A stretch of DNA of 47,500 nucleotides from Symbiodinium natans (GCA_905221605.1 CAJNDS010002181.1:295001-342500); one strand, 5' to 3'; positions 11,905 to 21,017 are shown, counted from the first letter of the stretch. Translations and numbers: made by a program. Notes: generated by a model not told the origin, from the sequence alone.

Positions 11905-12034
11905 AACTCTATTGATGACTGTACTTATAACCCAATTATAGCCCTATTGAGGTACTTAAGTTAAGGGGCTTACAAGTGGGCTATAACTGCATTGTACTGG
12001 GGTAATAAGTACTCTGAACCTCCAAGTACGGGTT
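11905..12034. mobile_element. Family-1 element, diverged
   Basis: TACTTGG start, GTACTTATAACCCAATTATAG and GGGCTATAACTG inside, AACCTCCAAGTAC end. Confidence 0.6.
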
Positions 12035-12423
12035 TGGGGCTTCAGGGTTTAGGGCCTTAGGGTTTTATGGCTTTCGGGTTTGTAGGGTTCAGGTCGAGTT
12101 GAGACTCTAAACCTCTGCAACTCTGCAAGCTCTCCAGGCCATGCCTAGACTGCCCTAAGACTGCCCTGGGGTTTAGGGTTTAGGGTTTAAGTTATGCCGA
12201 TAGTTTGGGTACATTTCAGGACGTAGGGAATGCAAGGCTTATAGGGCTTTGGGCTTCTGATGAATACAAGGTTCATCCAGGGTCTACAGGGCTTCGGACG
12301 TATGATGAAGATTCCCCCCCCCCCCCCCCCCCCCCTCTTCCCCCATCGGGCATATGCACTACAATCGTTGGGCTCAAGATCAACGTGAGAGTCCTTACAG
12401 CGCTGGTGTAGACGTCTCCTCAA

Positions 12424-12560
12424 CCCTAAACCCTAAACCCTAAACCCTAAACCCTAAACCCTAAACCCTGAACCCTAAACCCTAAACCCTAAACCCTGGC
12501 CCTAAACCCTAACCCTAAACCCTAAACCCTAAACTCTAAACCTAACCCTAACCCCCAAAC
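12424..12560 (-). repeat. CCCTAAA array
   Basis: About 17 units; poly-C 12314-12333 lies just upstream. Confidence 0.95.
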
Positions 12561-12828
12561 CCCTACACCTCAAACCCCGCAACCACTCCTAGTCTGGGGT
12601 TCCAGCTTGACACCCAGGCCTCCTGCAATGCCACCTGCAAGGCTACAGTTTAGGGTTTAGGGTTTAGGGTTTAGGGGAAAGAGGCTACAAGCAGCGGATG
12701 TTGGGCGCATGTAGCACAAGGGATCTGTTTTGGGGGGTTTTGGGGTTTCGGGTTTAGGGTGTGGGGTTTGGGGTTTAGGGCTAGGGTTTAGGGTTTAGGG
12801 CTGAGGGTTTAGAGTTGTTCTGTTGCCA

Positions 12829-12998
12829 TGACGTTCTTCCTGGACTCTATGTCAGTGACACCTGGCAGAAGGCGGGTCCAAATCAACTCTACAAGGTAGA
12901 TCCTCGGTCAGCCCTGTGCAAAGTACATCATGCAAGTTTGCAACTCGCAGCAGCCCGAGACCCGAAACATCTGTGTGCACCATGCGTGCTTTGAAGAT
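12829..12998 (+). CDS. Exon-like island
   Basis: Open frame LFCCHDVLPGLYVSDTWQKA, continuing GPNQLYKVDPRSALCKVHH and ending TGA near 12997. Composition looks coding, but no acceptor with G is visible, so strand and borders are uncertain. Confidence 0.3.
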
Positions 12999-13215
12999 TC
13001 CCCAAGACCAGTGGCCCTTTATCAGATCCCTGTTCTTGAAATGGCCCCACGAATGATCCGAAAGCAGACGATCAATTTAGGGAACTGACTCACCTAATAT
13101 GGCACTCACCCTTCAACCCAAACCCCTCAACGACGCAAAGAGTACAGTATGTGCAATGTGCCGCGGTTTGGAAACCCTGAGCCCTAAACCCTAAACCCTA
13201 AACCCTAAACCCCTC

Positions 13216-13325
13216 AACCCACGGATTCTAAGCCTGAAGCTCCCAGCCACATCCTTCTGGCTTGTGCCACACGAGCTTCGCCAGCCCTGCGACCGAGCCG
13301 ATTGGGGTATTTACAACTTTTTGAA
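13216..13325 (+). CDS. Exon-like island between arrays
   Basis: Open frame PRILSLKLPATSFWLVPHEL, continuing RQPCDRADWGIYNFL, bounded left by CCCTAAA and right by a long TTTAGGG array. No family recognised. Confidence 0.3.
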
Positions 13326-13423
13326 TGTAGGGTTTAGGGTTTAGGGTTTAGGGTTTAGGGTTTAGGGTTTAGGGTTTAGGGTTTAGGGTTTAGGGTTTGG
13401 GGTTTAGGGTTTCGGGTTTAGGG
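13326..13423 (+). repeat. TTTAGGG array
   Basis: About 14 units, nearly perfect. Confidence 0.95.
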
Positions 13424-13989
13424 CTGATTGGATGTATAGGGTGTGTAGGGGTGCATGGAGGCTCCTCGACTTCATGGAGCCGTTCGGATGCGTTGGGATT
13501 TTGTAGGGCTTTCTGGGGCTCATAGGGTCTTTTGAGACTACACGGTGCTTAGAGTGCTGACAGCATCGTTCTGCGATCATATATTGTATTGTATCGTGTT
13601 ATACTATGGGTTGCTGGGGCTGTTCAGGCTTTACTTCACGAACGAAACCGGGCGTGACATGAAAAGATGAAGGATCAAGAAGGTGAGGACTTTAGTCACT
13701 TTAGTCACAGAAGGAACAACGGTCGGGGGGAGGGGGGGCTAGGGTAATTAGGGTGTGGCGTGGTCGGTTGGCCCGGAGAAAGAGAAAACATGCAAGCCCT
13801 ACAAGCCCTGCAAACCCCCACAAACCCTACACACCCTCCAAATCCTGAACGCTAAGCAAGCCTCGAACCCTCACAAAAACCCTCAACCAAGAAACCCGCA
13901 GACCCGGAAACCTTCAACCCGAAACCCTCAATAAACCCTGAGCGCAAAGCCCAAAGCCCAAAGCCCTAAGCCCAAAGCCCAAAGGCCTA

Positions 13990-14098
13990 CCTAAGGCCTA
14001 AGGCCTAAGGCCTAAGGCCTAAGGCCTAAGGCCTAAGGCCTAAGGCCTAAGGCCTAAGGCCTAAGGCCTAAGGCCTAAGGCCTAAGGCCTAAGCCCTA
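13990..14098. repeat. CCTAAGG variant array
   Basis: About 15 perfect CCTAAGG heptamers grading into CCCTAAG and CCCTAAA on the right; CCCAAAG units on the left. Confidence 0.95.
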
Positions 14099-14147
14099 AG
14101 CCCCAGCCCTCCCTGAGCCCTCAGCCCTCAGCCCTAAACCCTAAACC

Positions 14148-14209
14148 CGACCTGAAGGGTTCATCTGCGTCATCATGCTGAAGAAGTTGCACATGTCGGG
14201 AGACTGAGC
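14148..14209 (-). CDS. Exon-like island
   Basis: After GGAAG the frame codes AQSPDMCNFFSMMTQMNPSG. Flanked on the left by CCCTAAACCCTAAA and on the right by GGGTTAGGGTTTAGGG. Confidence 0.4.
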
Positions 14210-14394
14210 CTTCCATGGTGAGCTCGAGTTTGGGTTAGGGTTTAGGGTTCAGGCTCTAGCGTTCAGGGTTGAGGGTTTCGGGTTTAGGGTTGAGGGTTCA
14301 GGGGTTAGGGTTTAGGATGTAGGGCTTCGGACTCCGGAGTCGTACCCTACCCCCGAAAACCTAAAGGGTTGGACAGTCAAACACCATACACCCA

Positions 14395-14530
14395 CATAGC
14401 TATACATATAGATGGAGACATACATATACACATTATGTACATCTATATAGATATGTATGAATATATATATATACATATATATATATATATGTATATATAT
14501 ATATGTATATATATATATAAGTAAGTACGT
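14395..14530. repeat. TA-rich microsatellite
   Basis: TATATATACATATATA repeats. Confidence 0.9.
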
Positions 14531-14998
14531 AACATACCCTACCAGGTAGACAGTTCTTGAGCACCTTGTGGGCTTCCGGGCCGGTTTACGGAGGCCGCAC
14601 AATGGGGATGTAAGGCTTAAGGGTTGCAGGGTGCAGGGTTCAGGGTTCAGGGTTTAGGGTTTAGGGTTTAAGGTTTGGGATTTAGGGTTTAGGGTTGAAC
14701 GGACATGCAGGGGGGCGGCACCCCATTGACTGTGCGCGTGAACTTGGGCTACAGACGTTGAAAAGGATTGGAAAGGTTCATTCAACTTAGGAATTGTTCA
14801 GCCTTAGCGTTAGGGTTGGGGGTTCACCAACCCAGGACCCTATCCAGCGTTGGGCTCCTGGCGTTCGGGCTTTACGGATACTTTAAGGGCCTTAGATACG
14901 ATTTCATTTGGTGTGCATAGGAGTATATGAGGTTTAGGTTGAAGGGGTTTGGGGTGAACCTAGAACAGAGCCCAAGAAACCACCATGCCCAACCCGCA

Positions 14999-15271
14999 TT
15001 AGATGGCATCAAGCCGCATGCTTGCCAGGTCTAGGGCTTGTTCGTTGCTTAAAGGAGGTACTTTTCTCAATGGGAACCCTTTTGATCTTTGAATGCAGAG
15101 CATCCCCACCACGTAGTGTGCAGATGTCGGCAGCACGTATAGATGGGGCTCGAGGTTTCGTGCTTCGTGTTCGGGCCCTATGTCCGGAACCCCTCGACAT
15201 TCGGGTTTAAGGCGTTCAGGGATTTCAAGCGCTGCGTGCTGGTTTTTGTCCGACCTCGCCGCGACATGCAA
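14999..15271 (-). CDS. Open frame of uncertain status
   Basis: 90-residue minus frame with MHVAARSDKNQHAALEIPER near the start and SNEQALDLASMRLDAI at the end. The plus strand is also open. It lies downstream of the PPR gene and might hold its 3' exons, but no PPR or SMR motif is visible. Confidence 0.25.
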   Translation of the reverse strand: MHVAARSDKNQHAALEIPERLKPECRGVPDIGPEHEARNLEPHLYVLPTSAHYVVGMLCIQRSKGFPLRKVPPLSNEQALDLASMRLDAI

Positions 15272-15536
15272 TGGAACTGAACAGCCGGTGTGAATTCCTC
15301 ATCGTCAAACCACTGCCATCCGCCCTAAACCCTGGACACTAAACCCTTAACCCTCGGTTCGGCTTGGGCTTTACGGCGTGGTTTGGCTCGGTCTCTCAAA
15401 TTAGCTGATGAGTTCTCTACTTTTGGTCCCTCTCTCAAGTGCCCGAATCTTCGGGGCAACAGTATGCTAGTTACTAGTCACCCCAAAAGGACCATAATTC
15501 AGAGAATCCCCCGTATGAAGTCGTGCTGCAAGCTAC

Positions 15537-15676
15537 TGTCTAAGTCTGCAAGCAGTCGGGGTAAGCAGTTCCATGCTCGACCCGTCTGGCAAGAGGCGGC
15601 GGCAGTGCTCACAGTGATGGCATTTGGCACCACAGCAGCTGCAATGGCACTGGAAAGCAACAGACATGCCATCTGC
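15537..15676 (-). CDS. PPR gene exon 13 (3' end uncertain)
   Basis: Codes QMACLLLSSAIAAAVVPNAI, then TVSTAAASCQTGRAW and LLADLD. The end at 15537 is a guess from the GTAG-CTTG pattern; in-frame stops follow soon after. Confidence 0.6.
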
Positions 15677-18600
15677 CTTACTGCTGGTTAGTAGGGAATA
15701 AGGGAATGCAGGGTATACTATAAGGGGGATACAGGGTGCCCTCACTGTTGGTTAGTAGGGAATAAGGGAATGAAGGGTATACTATAAGGGGGATAAAGGG
15801 TGCCCTCATTCCCTCATTCCCTCATTAGGGTTTAGGGTTTAGGGTTTAGGGCTACTAACCCACAGCAAGCTGCCAGAGTGTGCTGTTGGCACAAGCCAGG
15901 ATCGCAACGTTGAAGGAGATCACGTCGGATGCCACTCTGGCACAAGGCATCTCTGACAGCCTTAGGCTGGCTCCTTAGAACCCTCTGAAACAATTCTAGG
16001 GTTTAGGGTTTAGGGTTTAGGGTTTAGGGTTCCCCCTCTTAAACCCAATAAGGGAAACAACACAATATCCCAAGGGCCCAGGAGGGCCTAACCTAGCAGC
16101 ATGCTCGCAGCATCCTCCCAGCTCGATCCCTTCTCGCACGCGCTGAGGGCCGCATTGAAGGTGACCAAGTTGGGTGGAACTCCAGCGGCGGGCATCCCCA
16201 TGAATAACCTTGGGGACGAAATGAACCCTAGAAGTGGGGTCATATACCCTGACTACTATAATTATCTATAATTTGACTATAAGTCATATTTAGGTCTATG
16301 AACCATAAACCCTTTTAGGGCTCATGCATGTGGTCTCCAAGGAACTGCAAGGCCTTCTCCCATTGCGAGCCCTTCTCGCAGGCACTGATCGCGGCGCCGT
16401 AGGTGATGCTGGTGGCCGCCGTGCTCACGGATGCCATGCGTGAAAGGAGGACCAGGGCTGACTGCCATTGCATGCCGGTCTCGCAGGCGCTGATTGCAGC
16501 GTTGCATGTTATGACGTTGGGTGACACCTTAGTAGCCCAGTAGCCCTCTTGTACTAAGGGTACCACTTCTTGTGGCTGGCTACTTTACAAGGGAAAACCC
16601 AGACGCAAAAAAAAAGGGCAAAGAGTACCACTTGGCAACCCTAAACCCTAAACCCTAAACCCTAAACCCTAAACCCTAAACCCTAAACCCTAAACCCTAA
16701 ACCCTAAACCCTAAACCCTAAACCCTAAACCCTACCAAGCCACTCTGATGGCCGGCATTCCTGCAAGTAGCCCCAGAGCCTGCGCCCATTCTGAGCCCCG
16801 CTGGCAGGCGCTCAGGCAGGCGCTCACAGTGACAACATCCTCGGGGTTTAGGGTTTAGGGTTTAGGGTTTAGGGTTTAGGGTTTAGGGTTTAGGGCTTAG
16901 GGTTTAGGGTTTAGGGTTTAGGGATATCCTAGAAAGGGCTATGGCGCCACAGAACTTGTTGGGTCTATGGTCCCAGATTTTGAGGGTTCATATTCCGTCA
17001 TGGGGATTGTGGAAGTATGTAGGGTCTGATTACAGGTAGTGGGCAACCAAGAAGCTGAGAGAAGACTGGATGATGACAGTTGGGACAGGAAGTTTAGTGC
17101 CGTCTCCCAGCGGCAGCTCTTTTCCTAGGTTCCGCTGGAACCCAGGAGAAACAATGGCACCCTTCTTACTTCTCCAAGAACCAAAGGAAAAAAAGGTCAG
17201 TCTTTAATATTCCTACGAAATAAGGAAACCCAAAAAGTTTAAAGTTCAACTAAAGGCGAAGTAAGCCTTTTGGGTTTGGTTTAGTCTATACAAGGGATCT
17301 TAAACCCAAGAAAGAGAAGCAGGGCACTGCTGGGCATCCTAGTCTCACAGGCGGTGATGACTGCATTGAAGCTGATGATATCTCTTTGAGCTCTTGCTGC
17401 GTGAATTTGGAAGAACAGCTGAAGTGCACGTGCCCACTGCGAGCCCTTTTCCAAGGTGCTGATCGCAGAATTCAAGGTGATGATGTCCACGAGAACTGCG
17501 ACTGCAGGCATTTCCGCCAGGAAGTGTAGAGCTCTGCGCCAGTCAGAGGCTTTCCTTGAAGGATCACATGAACGCCAACTGGGGTTTGTGGGCACACCTA
17601 CCGGAAATTTCATGGGTGTTCGTAGTACAGGGTAGCATATACCTTCTAATGGTGGAGGCTTTCCTTGAAGGACCGCATGAACGCCAAAAGGGTTTGTGGG
17701 CACACCCAGCTGAAACTTCATGGTAGGTTAGAGTAGTATAGGGCACAGGGTAGCTTCCCCAATTTTCGGGTTCATGTCACCTTCTAATGCCGGAGTATAG
17801 CAGTACAGCGTACATGATCCCAACTGTAAACCCTAAACCCTCAACCCTACATATACCCTAAACCCCCCAACCCCCCAAATAGGGTCTTCCAACCCCCCAA
17901 ATAGACCCTAAACCCTAAACCCTAAACCCTCAACCCTAAACCCTAACCCTGGTTTAAATTTGGCGCACCAAGGTTCTCACAGGCACTAATGGCAGCATTC
18001 CAAGAGATCAGGGAGGGCGTCAATCGGGATAGAGGCCTCGGCTGGCCCCTTTTGGTGAGCGCAGGACTAAGAAAGGGTCTAGGGTTTAGGGTTTAGGGTT
18101 TAGGGTTTAGGGTTTAGGGTTTAGGGTTTAGGGTTTAGGGTTTAGGGTTTAGGGTTTAGGGTTTAGGGTTTAGGGTTTAGGCGTTTGAAGAGTGTTTGTT
18201 CTTAAGGTTCGCCAATAACGCAAGAAGGGTACTACTGGGCATCCCTGGGGCATCTCTGCGAACAATTGCAGCGCCCACGGCCATCGAGAGCCCTTCTCCA
18301 GCGCGCTAAGAGTTGCACTTGCACCTTAGGGTTTAGGGTTTAGGGTTTAGGGTTTAGGGCTTAGGGTTTAGGGTTTAGGGTTTAGGGTTTAGGGTTTAGG
18401 GTTTAGGGTTTAGGGTTTAGGGTTTAGGGTTTAGGGTTTAGGGTTTAGTGTTTAGGGTTTAGGGTTTAAGGGTTTAAGGGTTAAGGGTTCAGGGTTCAGG
18501 GTTAAGGGTTTAGGGTTTTGAGCGCCCCGAGAGTAACCAAGGAATGCAACCGGTGCCCTTTTTGGTTTCAAGGGGCTTGAAAGGGAACCTAAACCCTAAA

Positions 18601-20497
18601 AACGGGAGTAAGAGCCTACTCTGAGTGGGGGATTGCGGAGGGTGGTGGGGGGGGGGGGGGGGGGTAGTTAGGAGATGAAAGTGCCTGGGCATGTGGTTTT
18701 ATATAGATAAAGCGATGAGGACCCATAGTCAACCTTAGTGGTAGTAGGGGGTGAGGCCTAAGTAAAGGGTTTAGGGTGTTGAAATGGCTTTTGGTACTTG
18801 ATATGTTTACTGCCATTTCTTTTCTTATGATGTTTGTTGAGACTACGAAGTAAGGGTGCCTACTGGTCATCATGGACTACACGGCCCTGGACCTACAACT
18901 GAGGCAGAGCCTTCTTCCCATACGCTATAACTCTGTGCTTGCACAAATACACTGGCACAAAGGTATTTGTGCATCGCATAATTATATGCATATACATGCG
19001 CACGTTTAATGGAGATTGAGAAAGACAGAGCTAAAGAAAGATAGGAATAGAAAGACAGGAAGGACAGAGACGGAACATCTCCCTAGAGTGACGCCTCCAC
19101 ACTTGAAAGACGAAGCGGCTGATGACATTCGGAGGGATCGTGGCGGCTGGCAGGTCTGACAGAAGCCCAAGGGCCAAAGACCATTGGGAGCCCTCCTCGC
19201 ATGCACTGATGGCCTCGGCTCATTGGGGGGATCCAGAGGGCCTGGCATTTGGGGCTTAAGACCTGCGAGGTGTTGGGTATAATTCGTGGTAAGAACAGCA
19301 ACTTGTACGGACCATCAAGTGGCCGCGTTGTAGCTGATCACATCGGCAGCCAAACGAGATTCCAACATGCCTGCGAAAAGTGAAAGCGCAATGTCCCACT
19401 GCGAGCCCTTCTCACAGGCGCCCATCGCGGCAGTCGTGCAAATCCTTGGGGACGAAACGAACCCTAAAAGGGTTTATGGTCCATATCCTTGATATGAACT
19501 ATAGTAGTCAGGGTACATGACCCAAAAGGGTTTATGGCTCATATCCTTCATATGAACTATAGTGGTCAGGGTGTATGACCCCAATCTTAGGGTACTCATG
19601 TCGTCCCCAAGGATCATGTTGGAGACGCCATGGTGTACTGAGCCCCCTGGGGGCCTCCAGAAGAGGCTCAGTGCGGCCCGCCACTGCACGCCTCGCCCCA
19701 GCGCGCACAAGACAGCGCCGAGGCTCACGAAATTGGGAAGCACCCGGAGCAGAGGCCAGCTGCTGAACAAGTGAAATGCCGTCTGCCACTGGGAAGCTTT
19801 CTCACAGGCACTCATCGTGGCATTGAAAGCTATCACATCATTGTCAATGCTCGCGGTAGGCATCTGGGACCACAAGTGGACGGCTGATTCCCATTGAGAG
19901 GCCTTCTCACATGCGCTGACAGCAGCACAGAACGAGATCACATCCGGCAGGGTTTTGGCTGGCTGCATGTTGGCAAGAACCTGTAGAGCAATTTCCCACT
20001 GGGATCCCTTCTCACAGGCGCTGATCGTGGTATTGTAGCTGATCACATCGGCAGCCACTACAGCCGCCGGCAACTCCGTGAATAAGTGGAGTGCGGTGTC
20101 CCATCGTCGGCCCTTCCGACACGCGCTGGTAGCCTTGCAGCAACTTAGGTTGATATTTTGCGGGGCATAATAGCTGTTGAACAAATGGACCCATCTGGGC
20201 TTCTGATCATAATGCCGAGCAAATATGTAGAGTATTCAAAAGGGCCCCTTGTTGAAACAGCTGCCCATATCTTTACAAGCTTATAACTTATCAGCGTAGC
20301 GTAAACGGAATACTGTCGGGCTATAGAGCGCCCAGCAGCAGCACCAAAACTGATCGCGTCCGCGTCTGTGCGTGCACAGGGCATCTCGGAAAGCAGTTGT
20401 AGCGCCGTTTCCCACTCAAAGCTCTTCTGATGTGCGCTGATCGCAGCATTGGTCGCGGCAACCCCAGCAGATTGAGAAGCAGGCATGCAGCTGTTCC
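15537..20497 (-). CDS. Multi-exon PPR protein gene, at least 13 exons (5' and 3' ends unresolved)
   Basis: Exons, in transcript order: 20340-20497, 19616-20133, 19324-19444, 19120-19213, 18252-18324, 17977-18036, 17347-17554, 17056-17124, 16744-16839, 16346-16527, 16101-16208, 15874-15960, 15537-15676. Joined, they give about 638 codons without a stop and about 18 PPR repeats of the type NAAISACEKGSQWxxAL. Every junction keeps the 35-residue spacing; the sixth repeat has 38 residues and lies across exons 2-3. All introns end in AG and all downstream exons begin with G; donors are GC (7), GA (3) and GT (2). Boundaries were chosen by eye from phase plus AG, so single-base shifts are possible. 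An upstream exon must exist because exon 1 starts within a repeat; the 3' end after 15537 is unknown. Probably an organellar RNA-binding protein, by family. Confidence 0.75.
15677..15873 (-). mobile_element. Intron 12, introner with terminal inverted repeats
   Basis: 197 bp, GC-AG. Perfect direct repeat GCAG; ends CTTGCTGTGGGTTAGTAG and the reverse complement of CTTACTGCTGGTTAGTAG. The interior holds two tandem copies of a roughly 65-bp segment (GGAATAAGGGAATG, TATACTATAAGGGGGATA). Confidence 0.75.
15874..15960 (-). CDS. PPR gene exon 12
   Basis: Codes LSEMPCARVASDVISFN, then VAILACANSTL. It ends in the conserved Trp codon (TG then G of exon 13). Confidence 0.75.
15961..16100 (-). mobile_element. 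Intron 11, introner-like
   Basis: 140 bp, GC-AG. Perfect direct repeat GCTG. Related to a copy at 29647-29746 (shared TTAGAACCCTCTGAAA, CCCTCTTAAA and CCCAAGGGCC), but this copy carries an extra TTTAGGG array in the middle. Confidence 0.65.
16101..16208 (-). CDS. PPR gene exon 11
   Basis: Codes LFMGMPAAGVPPNLVTFN, then AALSACEKGSSWEDAAS. A GT-AG splice to exon 10 gives EKALQLFMGMP, a normal repeat centre. Confidence 0.8.
16209..16345 (-). mobile_element. Intron 10, introner with clear terminal inverted repeats
   Basis: 137 bp, GT-AG. Ends CTTGGAGACCACATG and the reverse complement of CTTGGGGACGAAATG; flanking words GTTC/GTTA. Same family as intron 2. Confidence 0.75.
16346..16527 (-). CDS. 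PPR gene exon 10
   Basis: Codes VSPNVITCNAAISACETGMQ and then GAAISACEKGSQWEKAL. The continued frame past 16346 enters the element in intron 10. Confidence 0.8.
16528..16743 (-). mobile_element. Intron 9, introner with telomere-like array at the donor
   Basis: 216 bp, GT-AG. Starts GTGGCTTGGTAGGGTTTAGG and ends GGGCTACTAAG, flanking GTGG/GTGT. Its acceptor half matches the element at 43160-43276 (CTTGGTAGCCCAG ends). Confidence 0.65.
16638..16735 (-). repeat. CCCTAAA array in intron 9
   Basis: 14 near-perfect units, donor side of the PPR gene intron. Confidence 0.95.
16744..16839 (-). CDS. PPR gene exon 9
   Basis: 32 codons, DVVTVSACLSACQRGSEW to MPAIR. It is bounded by a CCCTAAA array on the left and a TTTAGGG array on the right of the plus strand. 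Confidence 0.7.
16840..17055 (-). mobile_element. Intron 8 with telomere-like array at the acceptor
   Basis: 216 bp, GC-AG. Starts GCTTCTTGGTTGCCC; ends CCCTAAACCCCGAG. The direct repeat is weak (GCTT/GATG). Confidence 0.5.
16847..16923 (+). repeat. TTTAGGG array in intron 8
   Basis: 11 units, acceptor side of the intron. Confidence 0.95.
17056..17124 (-). CDS. PPR gene exon 8
   Basis: 23 codons, EKSCRWETALNFLSQLSSSS then LLS, covering repeat positions 8-30 with exact phase to both neighbours. Confidence 0.65.
17125..17346 (-). mobile_element. Intron 7, introner-like
   Basis: 222 bp, GA-AG. Flanking words GAGA/GAAA; ends CTAGGATGCCC and the reverse complement of CTAGGTTCCGC. Confidence 0.55.
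17347..17554 (-). CDS. PPR gene exon 7
   Basis: Codes KASDWRRALHFLAEMP, then NSAISTLEKGSQWARAL, then DIISFNAVITAC. The open frame runs on past 17347, but that part does not fit the repeat and belongs to the intron. Confidence 0.75.
17555..17976 (-). mobile_element. Intron 6, introner with tandemly repeated 3' part
   Basis: 422 bp, GA-AG. Flanking words GAAC/GAAA; ends CTTGGTGCGCC / CCTTCAAG. The 3' portion (about 17546-17660) is duplicated at about 17660-17770, so a second acceptor-like AG with AAAGCCTC is present. Confidence 0.65.
17977..18036 (-). CDS. PPR gene exon 6
   Basis: 60-bp exon coding PLSRLTPSLISWNAAISAC. The acceptor is CCGAG followed by GCC. It ends within the Glu codon, completed by the first base of exon 7. 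Confidence 0.7.
18037..18251 (-). mobile_element. Intron 5, introner-like, with telomere-like array
   Basis: 215 bp, GC-AG. Flanking words GCCC/GCCT. The left part GGGATGCCCAGTAGTACCC resembles the start of intron 7 (AGGATGCCCAGCAGTGCCC). Includes the array 18078-18181. Confidence 0.6.
18078..18181 (+). repeat. TTTAGGG array in intron 5
   Basis: About 15 perfect units. Confidence 0.95.
18252..18324 (-). CDS. PPR gene exon 5
   Basis: Codes ASATLSALEKGSRWPWALQL to AE. Its acceptor lies in the last unit of a (CCCTAAA)n array, CCCTAAG followed by GTGC. Confidence 0.7.
18325..19119 (-). mobile_element. Intron 4 with a long telomere-like array at its 3' end
   Basis: 795 bp, GC-AG, the longest intron. 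Its 3' end is made of CCCTAAA units (18327-18520 on the plus strand as TTTAGGG) and the AG is in the last unit. It also contains a G-homopolymer near 18647-18664 and a copy of the CTTTTTGGTTTCAAGGGG element at 18555-18625. Direct repeats at the ends are poor. Confidence 0.55.
18327..18520 (+). repeat. TTTAGGG array in intron 4
   Basis: About 27 units; the first unit supplies the 3' splice site on the minus strand. Confidence 0.95.
19120..19213 (-). CDS. PPR gene exon 4
   Basis: Codes AISACEEGSQWSLALGLL to PPNVI. It continues exon 3 exactly (YNA then AISAC). Confidence 0.75.
19214..19323 (-). mobile_element. Intron 3, introner-like
   Basis: 110 bp, GC-AG. Perfect 4-base direct repeat GCCA at both ends; element ends CTTGATGG / GAGCCGAG. 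Confidence 0.6.
19324..19444 (-). CDS. PPR gene exon 3
   Basis: Codes ICTTAAMGACEKGSQWDIAL and onward to DVISYNA. Translation past the exon meets TGA at once, which supports the exon end. Confidence 0.75.
19445..19615 (-). mobile_element. Intron 2, introner with clear terminal inverted repeats
   Basis: 171 bp, GA-AG. Ends CTTGGGGACGACATG and the reverse complement of CTTGGGGACGAAACG. Flanking words GATC/GATT. Inside there are two near copies of a 62-base segment with AAGGGTTTATGG and ATATGAACTATAG. Same family as intron 10. Confidence 0.75.
19616..20133 (-). CDS. PPR gene exon 2
   Basis: Largest exon, 518 bp, with five PPR repeats: ATSACRKGRRW, NTTISACEKGSQW, CAAVSACEKASQW, NATMSACEKASQW and GAVLCALGRGVQW. 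It ends at AACAT; continued translation runs into the inserted element and is not protein of this gene. The fifth repeat continues in exon 3 and has 38 residues. Confidence 0.8.
20134..20339 (-). mobile_element. Intron 1 of the PPR gene, introner-like
   Basis: 206 bp, GC-AG. Flanking words GCTG/GCTA; ends CTGGGCGC / GCTGCAAG. The inverted repeat is weak. Confidence 0.5.
20340..20497 (-). CDS. PPR gene exon 1 (first visible)
   Basis: Starts after CCAAG, the usual right end of an intron element. Codes the end of one repeat (MPASQSAG), a full repeat (NAAISAHQKSFEWETALQLL) and the start of the next (DAISFGA). It begins near repeat position 20, so earlier exons are missing from this model. Confidence 0.65.
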
Positions 20498-20891
20498 CTT
20501 GGCAGGTACGGTACCCGAGTTACAGTGCTGGTGATCCTCACGATCACCAATGCGTCACTCAACGAAGCAAATGCATAACTCCTGACAAGTCTGGAAAATC
20601 CAAGCCTACATTCGTGCCCCTCGAACCTGAAACAACTCAAAAATGAATCCTGGATTCAGGCTTCGATATCGTGGTCGCAAGGGAGCAAGTTCCTGACTTC
20701 TGTTAGAACTGCTGGAACCCCCTCCCCCCCCCACCCCCGAAGCTCCACTGCACTCCCTAACGCACCTCATGGAAGTAGGGTTTAGTTTGAGGTTTAGGGC
20801 TTAGATTTCAGGGTGCGGGGTTTTGTGTTTGGGGTGCACCTGGCCAACATTAACCGTACTAACAAACCCCAAGCCCTCAACCCTGAGCCCG

Positions 20892-20996
20892 AACTTGGAC
20901 CCTAAACCCCTAAACCCTAAACCCTCAATCCTAAACCCTCAATCCTAAACCCTAAACCCTAAACCCTCAACCCTCAACCCTAAACCCTAAACCCTA
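20892..20996 (-). repeat. CCCTAAA / CCCTCAA array
   Basis: About 15 units, left of the exon-like island 21018-21083. Confidence 0.9.
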
Positions 20997-21017
20997 TATA
21001 CACCCCCTAAGCCAGGC

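Noticed and set aside
19474-19615. C-terminal tail of the PPR frame after 19616
   Set aside because: It is translation of the inserted element (intron 2), and the PPR phase resumes in exon 3.
20416-20640. A 74-residue minus frame as the first exon of the PPR gene
   Set aside because: It starts with a Met but its frame differs from exon 1, and no splice gives the missing repeat half.
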